A stretch of 64,000 bases of DNA from assembly GCF_040712315.1 (NCBI RefSeq), contig NC_134017.1:8896001-8960000 (forward strand), given 5' to 3'. The translations under genes and the position numbers were made by a program. Shown in pieces: positions 10,020-21,763 of the stretch; the stretch's first letter is position 1, and every line of letters begins with the position of its first letter. The notes below the pieces were generated by a model, which made no database searches, was not told where the DNA came from, and saw only the letters and a list, made by a program, of their open reading frames with translations. Origin of the DNA: Castanea sativa (taxonomy: Eukaryota; Streptophyta; Magnoliopsida; Fagales; Fagaceae).

Positions 10020-13000
10020 ATGGATAAGAGTTGGATGGACGCTAAAAGAGGTTCTAAAGAATACTTCCATGGGCTTAACTCATTTGTGGAGTTTGCTGCT
10101 CGCACAGCATGTCAAGGGAAGATCTCATGTCCTTGTAGGAACTGTAGGCATAGACATATGCTTGATGTAGAGGTCGTGCGTGATCACCTGTACTCATTTG
10201 GGATGGTGAAGAATTATAGAACTTGGGTGTTTAATGGGGAATTTGAGTCTACACCGACCACTACTGAAGGTGGAAGTAGTCGTGTGCATGAAACTTTGGA
10301 TCAATATGGGGATTTCCATGGGATGCTGCATGACTTACACCCCATGCATGATATGGCATCGGCTTCAATGGACGAAGGTCCTAGTGTGCAACAAGGTCCA
10401 GATGGTCAATATGTGCAACAACCGGTTGAAGGTCCCAATGATGATGCAAAAAAGTTTTATGACCGAATACAAGATGTGGAGAAACCTTTATACAAAGGGT
10501 GTACAAAATTTAGCATATTCTCAGCCATTGTGGTTTTGTACCACTTAAAGACTCTTTGCGGTTGGACTAACAAATCGTTCACTCTGTTGCTTCAAGTCTT
10601 GCAAGATTTACTTCCTTCGGATGCTAAGTTGCCAAAAGATTGTTACGAGGCTAAGAAGATAATTACAGATTTGGGTTTGGGTTATGAGAAGATTCATGCT
10701 TGTCCTAATGATTGCATGCTTTATTGGAAGGAAAAGAGTAACCTTGATGCTTGCCCACATTGTGAGGAATCAAGATGGAAACCACCCGAGTCGCCTGTAG
10801 TTGATAAGACAAAAGCTTCATCAAGCAAGATCAAGAAGAAAGCTGCAAAGGTCCTACATTGGTTCCCTTTAAAGCCAAGATTGCAACGACTCTTTCTATC
10901 ATCCGAACTAGCCACTAATATGAAATGGCATGCTACTAGTCGAACAAATGACGGGGTGATGAGGCATCCCGCTGATTCTGAAGTTTGGAAAGAATTTGAT
11001 GATAAGCATGTAGAGTTTGCATCTGACCCCCGCAATGTCCGACTTGGGTTAGCAGCGGATGGGTTCAACCCATATGGAAACATGAGTACCACGCATAGTA
11101 CATGGCCAGTTGTGTTGGTTCCATACAACCTCCCTCCGTGGATGTGCATGAAAAGGTCTTCCTTGATCTTGTCACTTGTAATTCCTGGTCCAACCTCACC
11201 TGTGATTGCTATAGATGTGTACCTACAACCCTTGGTAGAAGAATTAAGAGAGCTGTGGGATGTTGGAGTCGAATCATTTGACGCATCTTCTAATACCAGA
11301 TTCCAATTGCATGCAGCACTGATGTGGACCATAAATGACTTTCCTGCATACACTGACATTTCCGGTTGGAGTACGAAGGGTTTGCTTGCATGTCCATGTT
11401 GCATGAATGATACCGAGTCTCGTTACCTTAAACATGGCCGAAAAGTTTGTTACATGGGACATAGGCGATGGTTGGATAACGATCACGAGTTCCGTGAAGA
11501 TGATATGAATTTTGATGGGACTAAGGAGTTTAGAGTGGCTCCAGTGACACCATCGGGCTCAGAGATCATGGACCAAACAAAGAAGTTAGTTGGACGTTGT
11601 CTTGGGAAGAAGCATCAGGCTCTTTATAACAAAAGAAAGAGGGGGGAGGAAGATCCGTGTGTCTGGAAGAAGAGAAGCATTTTGTTCACCTTGCCCTATT
11701 GGGCTGATCATAAGTTACGTCACAATATCGATGTGATGCATACGGAGAAGAATGTTACTGATAATATAATGGCGACGTTGCTAGACTTAAAAGACAAGAC
11801 AAAGGACACCTACCAAGCACGCCTTGACTTAAAGGCCATGGGTATACGAAGTGAACTTCATCTAGTCCACAAAGGGGTTGATACGGTTGAGATGCCAGCA
11901 GCTTGTTATAATATGAGTAAAAGTGAGAAAGACGGCTTCTTACAAGTTTTGAAGGATGTAAGAGTGCCCGATGGGTATGCTTCGAATATCTCACGCCGTG
12001 TCCATCTCAAAGAACACAAGATTTCTGGTTTAAAGAGTCATGATGACCACATCTTGATGCAACAACTCCTTCCAATAGCTTTGCGCGGATCGTTGCCGTC
12101 ACAAGTAACAAGACCTTTGATCAAGTTATCATGTTATTTCCATAAAATTTGTTCGAAAACACTGACTGTGCCGGATCTTGAAAATCTCGAGAAAGATATC
12201 GCAGTCACGTTGTGCGAATTGGAGAAGATATTTCCTCCATCATTTTTCACGGTTATGGTACATGTAGTCATGCATTTGGCAAGGGAAGCAAAGCTTGGTG
12301 GACCAGTTCATTATCGTTGGATGTATCCTATTGAGAGGTAATCCTAATATTTGGCTTATGATTGATTTGGTATTTTAATGCATGGTACGTTGTTCAATTG
12401 GAGAGTTCGGTATTGTGCCTAGGTACCTATCCCGACTTAAGTCTTACGTGCGAAATAAAGTCGCTCCAGAAGGATCTATAGCTCAGGGGTACATAGTTGA
12501 AGAGTGCTTAACATTCTGTTCAAGGTACACGCATGGCATGGAAACAATTTTCACACGACCTATCAGAACGGTGGAAAATTCTACTGGTGCGGTGTCTTAC
12601 TTCACACTAGGTCAAACAAAATTAATTCAAGCTCATCGTTACATTCTTTTCAACTGTGCTGATGTTGGACATTTTTGTGAGTAAGTTATAGTTTATTCAA
12701 TTAGTTTACGGTCGTACTCTATTACTGGAAATATTGTTTTATTATGACTAACACAAATGCATGCACAGTATGCACAAACATGTGATCGAGGATGAACTAA
12801 GAAAGGCCCGTTGTCGGATAACCGATGGTGTCATTCATAGGCACCACATGGAGAAGTTTTGTGGCTGGTTTAGAGATCTTGTAAGTATGAATGCTAGTGC
12901 CTTTTTTCATGGTTGTATATGGGAAGTAAAATAACTTACTTATAATATGTACGTATAAATGTGTTAGGTTATGTCCATGAGTGATGCTGACAGGCAGAAA

Positions 13001-13702
13001 CTTAGCGTTTCTCTTAGTACAATTGGTGTATATCCCTATTCTAGAGCCAAGCGGATGAAGCACTATGTCACCAACGGTTTAAAATTTCGAACTAACGATT
13101 TAGAGAAGAATAAGAAAACTCAAAACAGTGGAGTAAGTGTCATGACTGACGGTGGCGTTGCTTACTATGGTATTGTAACAGATATTATTGAGTTGAATTA
13201 TTCGGATAAAATAAGACACGTGCTATTCAAATGTAAATGGGTCGACGTTCATAGTAGCCGGGGGTACAAGATTGATGAGTTAGGGTTTCCACTTGTGAAT
13301 TTTACCCGCTTGATACATGTGGGGGATGAACTGATGGATGAGCCATATGTATTGGCATCTGAAGCTTCACAAGTGTTTTATGTAGAGGACAAGAGGGACA
13401 AGGATTGGTTTGTAGTTGTTAAAACTAAAGCAAGGGATGTGTTTGACGTGGGCAGTGGTCCCTTGTGTGAGGATGATGGTGATACTTATTGCGAAAATGT
13501 TCCGTACAATATCATCGGTGACAATGCGGCTTCTGACAACATTGGTTTGGCTCGACCTGATGTCCAAGGAACCACAATTGATGCAATGCTCATTGAGGAG
13601 AACGAGAAGCAAGATAGGGACTTTATAGATGATAATGACTTTACTGATGACGAAGTTAGCGATGAGGAGTATAGCGACGACAATGAGTACAACGACGATT
13701 AG
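10020..13702 (+). CDS. CACTA transposase, TnpD type (Transposase_21 family)
   Basis: The spliced model is join(10020..12337, 12423..12680, 12769..12880, 12968..13702), 1140 codons plus TAG, with GT/AG at each junction and phase preserved. ATG 10020 (MDKSWMDAKRGS) is preferred over the in-frame ATG 9993 because the Transpos_assoc domain starts there. Domains in order: Transpos_assoc (about residues 3-75, CPCRNCRH), Transposase_21 (about 195-480, with HACPNDCMLYWKE, LGLAADGFNPYG, SGWSTKGLLACPCC), a DUF4218-like region across exons 1-2 (HLAREAKLGGPVHYRWMYP), a DUF4216-like region (about 960-1050, FKCKWVD), and a very acidic C-terminal tail. In En/Spm, TnpD acts with TnpA to cut and move the element in the nucleus. 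No stop or frameshift was found, which is unusual compared with the other elements in the window. Confidence 0.92.
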
Positions 13703-13899
13703 TAGTGTAACGTAGTAAGACCATCTTTTGAACTAATAGGTTCCTATTTTAACACTTTAGATTAGAATATGCATTTTCATTGTCACCTATACTTTTTTTG
13801 GACTTAAGAAAATGGAAACACAATTGATTCCATATGTGTGGCTTGGTAGTGTGCTTGTGAAGTGCTGCATGTTTAAAGCATTTGTTGGAAATTTTATTC

Positions 13900-13931
<32 letters not shown>

Positions 13932-14010
13932 ATATATAGACATATGTATATGTAACATTATGTTTTTTTATAACTAACAACCTTGCATTGTTTAGGTACT
14001 GCACACAAGA
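13703..14010. other. Spacer between the two CACTA genes
   Basis: A 3' flank with a TA/TG-rich microsatellite at about 13900-13940. The TTTAG just before GTACTGCACACAAG could be an acceptor joining a leader to the next gene, so both genes may come from one primary transcript as in En/Spm. That is inference. Confidence 0.45.
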
Positions 14011-17000
14011 ATGGGGAGAAAGCGGCGACTTGAGTTCGTTGAGCCTGGTGAGAGCTCCTCACATGTGGGGTCGAATGACGTACCATCACGCCAACAAGCT
14101 CCTCTAGCTGATGATGATAGGCGACATTCCCAGGGGAGTGATGACGAGACACTAGCACCAGGTCAGTGTATTTCTAAATTTGTACTCAATAGCATGATTA
14201 TGAAATTCCATTCCTATATATTTTTTCTCACATTTGTTTTTTTAATAATTATTTCTATATCTGTTGTAAATATGTTTGTTTGTAATAAATAAAATCCAAT
14301 TTAAGTAATTTTCTAAGATAATCAAAAGTTTATAAGTTCACTATTAATGTGTTAATAAATATGTTTCTAGGAAAATTATTATAAATTATGACACATGCCT
14401 AAACATATAAGCCCATAGAAATCAATATTAACATGCTGATCCAAACATTAAGATAGACAGTTTTTGGAAATTTTGGGTCTTTGTGCAATTTGAGAAACTT
14501 TTGGGGTCAAAGTGTTATTTTTGGAGTTTTAGGAGTTAAAATGTAATATTGATAGTTAGTGGGTTGAACTTTGATTTTTTGAAACCCGAAGGGTCAAAGT
14601 GGAAGTTTTGTGAGTTTAATGATGGCGGGCCTTCTCATTTTAGTGGGCTGATTTATTTTTTGGATGTGGGTTATAAAGCTTTTAGTTGGGTACAGTTAAT
14701 GTGTCGATGTGGGCTTTGTTTTAAGGTTTGGACTTTGGAGTGTGGCTAATATTTATGTACTCTTAAGTTTCTCTTCTCTTTCAGCTTTACACGTTTAAGG
14801 TCATTACTATTATTAAGCCACATTGTCAAACTGCAAAATCTGGTTGAGAAATGCTTTCGTAGAGGCCTTAAAGAACCATGTATGTATGTCCATCCAATCC
14901 TTTATAGGTTAGAAATTGTAAAACTGTATTGAACAAAATCATTATAACAAACCATTATTAAAAACCTTGAACATGTTTTTATTCCTTTTATTATACAATA
15001 TATTACTACTCTTAGGTTTGGATTATAATTCTTCTTCTTCTTTTTTTTTTCCTGTAAAATGGGGTATTTTTGTTTATTTCTAATGAGTAATGACCCATAT
15101 GGTTGATTCCCTTTGACTAGGCTACCAAGGTACATTATGCTATATACGCCTAAATGTACTGAAAAAAGTAATTGGCATAAGTAACAATCCCTTTGTGTAT
15201 GAACCTCATAATATATATTGGTACAATTGTACAAATATATTCATACTCTACAAGAAATTATAGTCCCAATTATTTTCTTGGCCTATTATTTCTCAGAAGC
15301 AGGTCCACATGTGATCTTAAGTTCAACCAATGAGTTTGAAGACATTTTTTTTCCTTCTGACTTTTTATGGCACATAATTTATTACTAGTTAGCTTCATCA
15401 TTAGGGGTATTTGTTAGTATCTCATTGTTTTAAAGTTTAAATTCACACTCCTTCATTCCAATGTTATTAATATTTGCATTTCCAAGTATCCAAATGGCTA
15501 GTTTCTTGACATTTCATTATTTTGTGTTTCATTGTAATTTGATGCAACTTGGTGTTTTAATAGATACTGAGGATGTACCAGCAGCAGGAGCGGTCATTAT
15601 GCCCAATAAACATGGGCCTAATCGATTTGATGATATTTGGAATATGCCACCGGGCAAAAAATTATTCTTGAAAACAAACGGAGCGCGCCAGCCAATCAGG
15701 AAGAATGCTGGATCTTTTGCTAGGTGGCTAGGAACATTGGCCAGAAAGCCTGATATGTGCCCAATCAATTACCGGAAATGGCCTTCCATGCCACTACAAT
15801 ACAAGAATCGGTGTTGGGAAGCTGTTCAGGTATTAGGCACAAAGCAATGGAGCCAAGAAATGACCATGAATTTCCTTTAAACATATATCAATTGCTTCAA
15901 TAGTCATGATTTTCTTCTTCTTTTTTCCTTTTATCTTTTGGTTCAAAATAAAATTCAATTTGTCTAAATAAAATTATATAAAGTTATGCAAACTACAATA
16001 ATAGGTTCTATAGCTTAGCTTGCTGAGTTAGAATAAAATATTTTGTGGATTTCAAATTTCTCTATCTTAAGTGCTACTTGTGGTGATTATGTCATTTACC
16101 TTGTATAAATTTTTCATAATCATCTCTTACACTTTCTTTCTCATGGAGATCATTACATAATAAAATATATCAGCGAAAAGTGGATCAAAATCATAGTGAA
16201 ATGTTTTTTGAGAGGAGTGTGCATCTCTGATTCCCCTGTAATTAGTTTGGATTTAAGATTTTCTGTTTTAATTGGTTCATCTTGTCTATACTCTAACCTA
16301 TGTAAAGTTAATCTTTCAATTTTCTATATTGTGGATTGATCATGCATTGTCTCTGCTTCCTTGAGTTAGCACCTTAAACCTGGATTGTATTTTTACCACA
16401 CAATTTTAAAAGTGCTTTTGTGCCTTGAAGTGACCTTTCTTGTCTTAGGTTGCTCTAGAAATATTATCTAGCCCCCATTGTTCTTCTAGTGTATATTTAT
16501 ATTCGTCTTATGTAGGTTACTTATGCCCCTAAAATACTACCTCATAAGTCATAATTCATTCTCCTATGGATTCAATTAATCCATAAATTTTATTTTATTT
16601 ATGGATAAAATGTTATAAAGAGTTTTAAAGTATCTTCCCTGACAGTTTCAACTTCTTATAAATTATGAAGTAACACAACATTTTGGTATCAAAATCTCTC
16701 TCTTTCAAATTCTTCACTCTTTATTACTTGTTTAAAGCTTTATGCTAGTTTGCTAAAATGTTAAAAATGTGACCTCCTAAGGAGTTAATTCAACTTTACA
16801 CATGGTAGGCACGATACATAATTCCTACAAACTGCATCCCACATGGCGACCAAAGGAAATGGGCACTCTCACGGATTGGGAAGTTGTGGAGGGGCCACAA
16901 ATCAGAGTTGAAGAAGAAGCACTACAAGCAGGGCACAACTAAGGAAGAATTACTTCAGCTATCACTGCCAGAGGTTGATGACACTCAATTTCATGACTTG

Positions 17001-17695
17001 GTGGAGTACTGGTTCTCTGACAATTTTAAGGTAGTAATAGTTACAGTAGTATAGATGTTTTGCTTTTATAGGTTCCATGCTCAAGAGTATTATATATTAG
17101 CTTGTTATTGTAATTGGTAGTGACTTCATTGAAATGTTTGTAGGAGTTGTCAAAAGATAACAAACTGCGGCGTGAAAAGCAAACAGAGCTACATACACTG
17201 GGATCGAGAAGCATGGCCCAGACGGCAGATAGCATGGTAAGAACAATATTTTGTAGCATTAATAACATGCTTAAAATAACAAAGCTTATATCATTTTGCA
17301 CTGTAAAGTAGGAATAAATGTGATTCGACACCATCGAATCGACACCTTCGCTTTAATATGCTGAATGCACTGACCATGTTGTAGGCAACAGAGAAAGGCA
17401 AACAACTAGAGAGAGGTGAGATGTATGTAGTGGCGTATTCTCACCGTGATGGTACTGCTGTGAATGCCACTGCGGAAGCGAACATTGTAAGTTTGTAACA
17501 AATTATACTTCTAAATTTAAATTTATTGTATTTTGAGTTGGAAAGAAGTTCTTTGATTAACGTCACATGGTAGGGACTTTAATTAAAGAGGGAGACTGGT
17601 TTCTCATTGCCCAACCATGTCCTTGATTAGGTTGTTGGGATTATTAGATTATATTAGATTAGGGTCGTCCAATGTTAGGAAACTTTTGTTTATAT

Positions 17696-17749
<54 letters not shown>

Positions 17750-20368
17750 TAGTTAATCCAACCTACATCTGATATTAATTAAAATAAGAATAAAGACATG
17801 TCCTTTTAGGACCTATGAGTTTGACCATATTTTGCCCCAACAAACTAAAATTGCTGTAAACAACACACTTACAAATATTTGTAGAAAGCTGAAATATGGC
17901 ATAGAAAATTGGGAACTGCCCATATGGTACCCTTTGAATTTTTCATCCAATTTATGGCTGGGAAACCAGAAATTTTTTCATATTTTCCAACTGCCCACAC
18001 ATATAGCTCATATTTTTCATCCAATCTATCTACTTGTAAAGTTTGAAGTTGAGTTCACATGGAGGTTCAAGAGTTCAACCAGTTTCCATTCTTTTAATTA
18101 ATGTATTTTACAATAAATTACAGCTAAAGGTATTGTTAACTAATCCTCACTAGCATTGTCTTGTCTTGGAAGAAAAATGTCATTCTCTAAAAACAAAACC
18201 ACTACTATTTCTAATTATCAAAAAAAGACCCACTGCTATTTCTAAGAAACTAGTAACTAATCATATTCACTACTACCCTAGTAAACCAAGAACTAGAGCA
18301 CTCGATCTCAGATGTGACACACTCAATTTGAAAGGCTATGACAAGCTCTTCTTACAATGAGCTCTAGTGAACTCTCCAATTATACATAAATTTTTAACAC
18401 TAATAGGTACACAGTTCATACCATTTCATATAAAGATTTTTTTGACCAAATCTCACAGAAAAAGCTCATCATGCCAGTCAAAATTGTAATGCCTCTTTGA
18501 TAATAACTCCAACACAACATCTATATATATAAAAGCATATTACTCATGTTGGCATGTGTATTATTGCCCTCGTTGCTAATATGTTGTCTTGTTTATTTGT
18601 GAGTACTAGGAAAAGATGAAACAACTTATGGCAACGGGGTCACAGTTGCAAGGAAATGACATTGAGGCTGGCATACTTTGGCAGCCCAATGATGCATTCG
18701 GACAGGTTATCGGTGCAGAGAGAGGTGGCCGTGTTAGAGGGGTAGGATTTGGTCCAACCCCCTCTGGCAATCGTGCAAGGTCAATGGATGATAGTACGCC
18801 ACCTCCAACATCTATTGCAACCGACCAAAGAGTTATGGAGTTGTCTACTCAAGTAGAAGCAATGAAGGAGAAATGCACTCGTTATGATGCCCTTGAAGCT
18901 GAAATGAGGTTAATGCGGAGGGTGTTGACTCGACTGTGCCCATCGTTTCCTAGTTTGTCTATGGTAAGAAATTTGAATACAAAGTATGTTGTGTGTCATA
19001 TGTATTAGATATATGGTAATGTAGATATGGTAATGTAGATTGTGGCCCCATGATAATGGAAAACACCATGCTTTTCTTTCCTTCAAAACATAGTAACATC
19101 TTCAATAATCCAAAATTTGTACCATGTAAGTGGAATGCCTTATTGAACAACTCATTGAAGACTATATTCAATAGGGTCAGATATAGTACAATTGTGTCTC
19201 TTGTTTAGTTCAATCTCTAGATTTGCGCAGCAATTACAAAATTACTAGGCTTAAACAAAGATATATATTGGCAATGGAAGTTTTAACGTTATATCTTTCT
19301 CATTGGTCAATAAGTTATATATGTTATATCAATAAGTTGATATAGAATGTGCTACTGTTTGTGGGTATTTCTATGTTTGAATATGTGCATTTTTATTTTG
19401 AGTTTGGTGATGTTGAATCCAAGTTGTAACTGTGATCGTAGGTTTGGTGGTAGGTGTGGGTGTGTTAATTAGTTTGGGTTTTGATTTGGGCATGACTTTG
19501 GGTATGGCTTTGGCTGTTTCTTTCTGTCTCTTCTCCACTCAATCTGGATGGTTGTGGGGTGCTGTGTGTATATGGTTTCCAAATTTAGTGGTGATGATGT
19601 TGTGGGTTTTGATTAGTTGTGGTGGTGATGGAGGTGGGAGTATGCTCTTCTCCACTCCATTTCTATCTGAAGGTGGATTTGAGGAGTTTAGGAGTGAGCT
19701 TGCTGAAATCTAATGGTGGATTTATGGTTGTGTGGTGTTTGTTTTCAGGCATATTTGCTATGACTTTTACCAGTTTGTAGGAAATGGCTTCTATAAGGTG
19801 GGATAACTGCAAAAAGCTTCATTTGTGTATGTATCTATTGGATTTGTAAAAAAAAAGTTAGGGAAGACTAAAACTGAAAATTGATGCCAAACAAAAAAAA
19901 ATTAGTTAGAAACAAAAAATGAGAATAAGATTTGAGTATAGAAAATGAATCCACACTTGCCATAAACCAAACAGGGCCTGAATGTCTCTTTAGGCAATAG
20001 GTCATTTACATATTTGGTTTGTTTATTAAATCCTCATTTGAACTTATTTTAGTTGATAATTGTATTGTGGTTTTTTGACTGGGAGCTTGGAAAACATTTT
20101 CCTTTTCTTTGCATTGATGGTTGGTTCATACTTATTTGTAGGTAATCACTTATTGAATCTTTTGCATAAATTGCTCATTAATCACTTTTTGACAAATTTA
20201 TTGAGACTAATACCCAATTAATATGCTTAATTGAAATAGTAGTGATATTGTGTCATTCAGCCGCTAACTCTGTTGTTTAGTACTCTAATCCATTATGTGT
20301 TTCTTAATTTGTAGGATGTTGATGATGATGGTGGTTCTGCAGTGGATATCGAGTCTCCCGGTGCTTAG
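14011..20368 (+). CDS. CACTA second gene, Ptta/En/Spm-type (PF03004-like, TnpA-like)
   Basis: The spliced model is join(14011..14161, 15564..15829, 16809..17030, 17144..17236, 17385..17486, 18610..18963, 20315..20368), 413 codons plus TAG. All introns are GT/AG and every phase fits. Residues 51-215 carry the conserved region of the Ptta/En/Spm plant transposase family: NRFDDIWNMPPGKKLFLK, GSFARWLGTLARKPDMCP, RKWALSRIGKLWRGHKSELK, FHDLVEYWFSD. Residues about 350-384 form a heptad-rich coiled coil (VMELSTQVEAMKEKCTRYDA), and the tail is acidic. This family is thought to bind the subterminal repeats and assist the TnpD-type protein. Introns are long (up to 1.4 kb) and one carries a 50-bp T run. 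Exons have no stops or frameshifts. Exon boundaries are predicted by eye, and alternative small exons cannot be excluded. Confidence 0.82.
17697..17748. repeat. Poly-T tract of about 50 bp in an intron
   Basis: A nearly uninterrupted T run within intron 5 of the TnpA-like gene. It is likely a simple-sequence expansion, or the tail of an old insertion read on the opposite strand. Confidence 0.9.
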
Positions 20369-20832
20369 CACTTATCATTTGATGATATGCAGTAGGCGAT
20401 AATTTGGCCACCTATTTTGGAGTAGTTACTGTGACATTTTCATATTTATAATAAAGTTTCAAACTTTGATATATATACACATCATAGTTGGAAACTTTAT
20501 TATAACATTCTATATAGTTAGAATGTATTTTTTTGTGTAGGACATTGTACATAGTTGGAAACTTTATAATAACATTCTATATAGCTAGAATGTATTATTT
20601 TGTTCATAACATTCTAAACACTTGGGATGTATTATTTTGTGTATAATATTTTAGACATTTGGGATGTAATTATTGATATGGTGTAATTAATTATATTTAG
20701 CTTATTGGTTTAATGTGGTATTGTATTTGCTATTGGAGAATATGTATTGTATGTACATTAAAAAAAATATATATTACAGGTGCTAAAAATTACAGGTGCT
20801 AAAAATATTTTTAAAAAATTAAAAAAAAAAAA
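20369..20832. repeat. CACTA right internal spacer with short tandem repeats
   Basis: A polyadenylation-like AATAAAGTTT lies near 20450. Between about 20485 and 20665 a unit of roughly 70 bp recurs with decay: TTGGAAACTTTATTATAACA, TTCTATATAGTTAGAATGTA, TTTTGTGTA. Within it TAGAATGTA and its near inverse TACATTCTA form a small palindrome. No coding sequence. Confidence 0.6.
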
Positions 20833-21402
20833 GGACCTATTCCAGCGTTTTGAAAACCGCTGGAATAGGGTTGGCATAGGGGTATATACATATGCCCTAT
20901 ACCAGCGCTTTTGAGAATGCTGAAATAGGTACTGCCTATGCCAGCACTTTCAAAACCGCTAGTATAGGCCTTTTAAATAATACTCATTCAAGACCTATAC
21001 CAGCGCTTTTGAGAGCGCTGGCATAGGCGTCCATATGTCAGCGCTTTCAAAAGCGCTGGTATAGGCCTAGTTGATGCATACTCATTCAAGACCTATACCA
21101 GCGCTTTTAAGAGCGCTGGAATAGGTATTGCCTATGCCAGCGCTTTGAAAAGCGCTGGTATAGGCCTTTTAAATTATGTTTATTCAAGACTTATACCGGC
21201 GCTTTTAAAAGCGCTGGTATAGGTTACTACCTATCCCGGCGCTTACAAAAAGCGCTGGTACAGGTCCAGCGATCCTATACCGACTGGCACTGCGCGGCGG
21301 TTTGAAGCGCCGGGAAAAAAAGTGCCGGGATAGGAATTTTGACCCTATCCCAGCGTTTTCTGGGGCTATCCCAGCGGTTTTGAAAACGCTGGGATAGCCC
21401 CG
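20833..21402. repeat. CACTA right subterminal palindromic repeats
   Basis: Repeated hairpin units such as CCTATACCAGCGCTTTT and AAAAGCGCTGGTATAGG, with the same AGCGC core as the left end but mostly ATACC instead of ATCCC in the arms. The outermost unit returns to the ATCCCAGCG form. The ends are thus related but have diverged in sequence. Confidence 0.88.
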
Positions 21403-21415
21403 TTTTTTTGTAGTG
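21403..21415 (-). repeat. CACTA right terminal inverted repeat
   Basis: TTTTTTTGTAGTG is the exact inverse of 2317-2329, followed by the AGA target duplication (21416-21418). Confidence 0.95.
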
Positions 21416-21659
21416 AGACTTACTAATCTATTTCTAGAAAATAGATTACACATGGTATAAGAGTAATATGAGGAAAAAATTATGTACTGATTATTTATAT
21501 ACGCTTATCAATTTTTAGGAAATATATCTTGAATACATTTTGATTTAATGAGCTATGAGCTTGACATAAAAATATTATGAAGCATAAAAATGATGCACTA
21601 ATCATTTAATATAAATTTTGTATAATTTTTTTAAAATATAGGGAGTTCCTTAGTTAAAT

Positions 21660-21724
<65 letters not shown>

Positions 21725-21763
21725 AAAACCCTAATGTCCATGGCCTACTATGGACACAGCCAC
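21416..21763. repeat. Resumed gene-copy flank with (AT)n(AG)n microsatellite
   Basis: Host flank continuing after the transposon. It ends in a compound microsatellite, AT repeats then AG repeats, at about 21660-21720. The sequence around it (GAGTTCCTTAGTTAAATT … GTCCATGGCC) corresponds to 26275-26310 in the next copy's flank. Confidence 0.65.

Larger units (their letters stand above)
2317..21415 (+). mobile_element. Complete CACTA (En/Spm) DNA transposon, 19.1 kb
   Basis: The element starts CACTACAAAAAAA (2317-2329) and ends with its perfect inverse TTTTTTTGTAGTG (21403-21415). It is flanked on both sides by AGA (2314-2316 and 21416-21418), the 3-bp target duplication expected for CACTA elements. 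Both ends carry dense palindromic subterminal repeats. Internally it has a TnpD-type transposase (10020-13702) and a PF03004-type second gene (14011-20368) in the same orientation, both splicing to open frames. The 7 kb left of the transposase hold an inverted minisatellite and probable captured gene pieces. Intact ends, exact target duplication and two open genes suggest a recent and possibly autonomous element; activity itself cannot be judged from sequence. Confidence 0.95.

Noticed and set aside
10721..11404. 227-codon open frame on the - strand
   Set aside because: It is an antisense shadow of the TnpD-type exon 1, whose domains and splicing are clear on the + strand.
17041..18360. Small frames in both strands of the TnpA-like gene introns
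   Set aside because: They fall between predicted exons, lack conserved motifs and overlap splice signals.
19432..19713. 93-codon hydrophobic frame in a CACTA intron
   Set aside because: Low-complexity valine/leucine/glycine sequence within intron 6 of the TnpA-like gene. There is no homologous motif or splice context.
21205..21453. 82-codon - strand frame at the CACTA right end
   Set aside because: It lies wholly in subterminal hairpin repeats and runs across the terminal inverted repeat.
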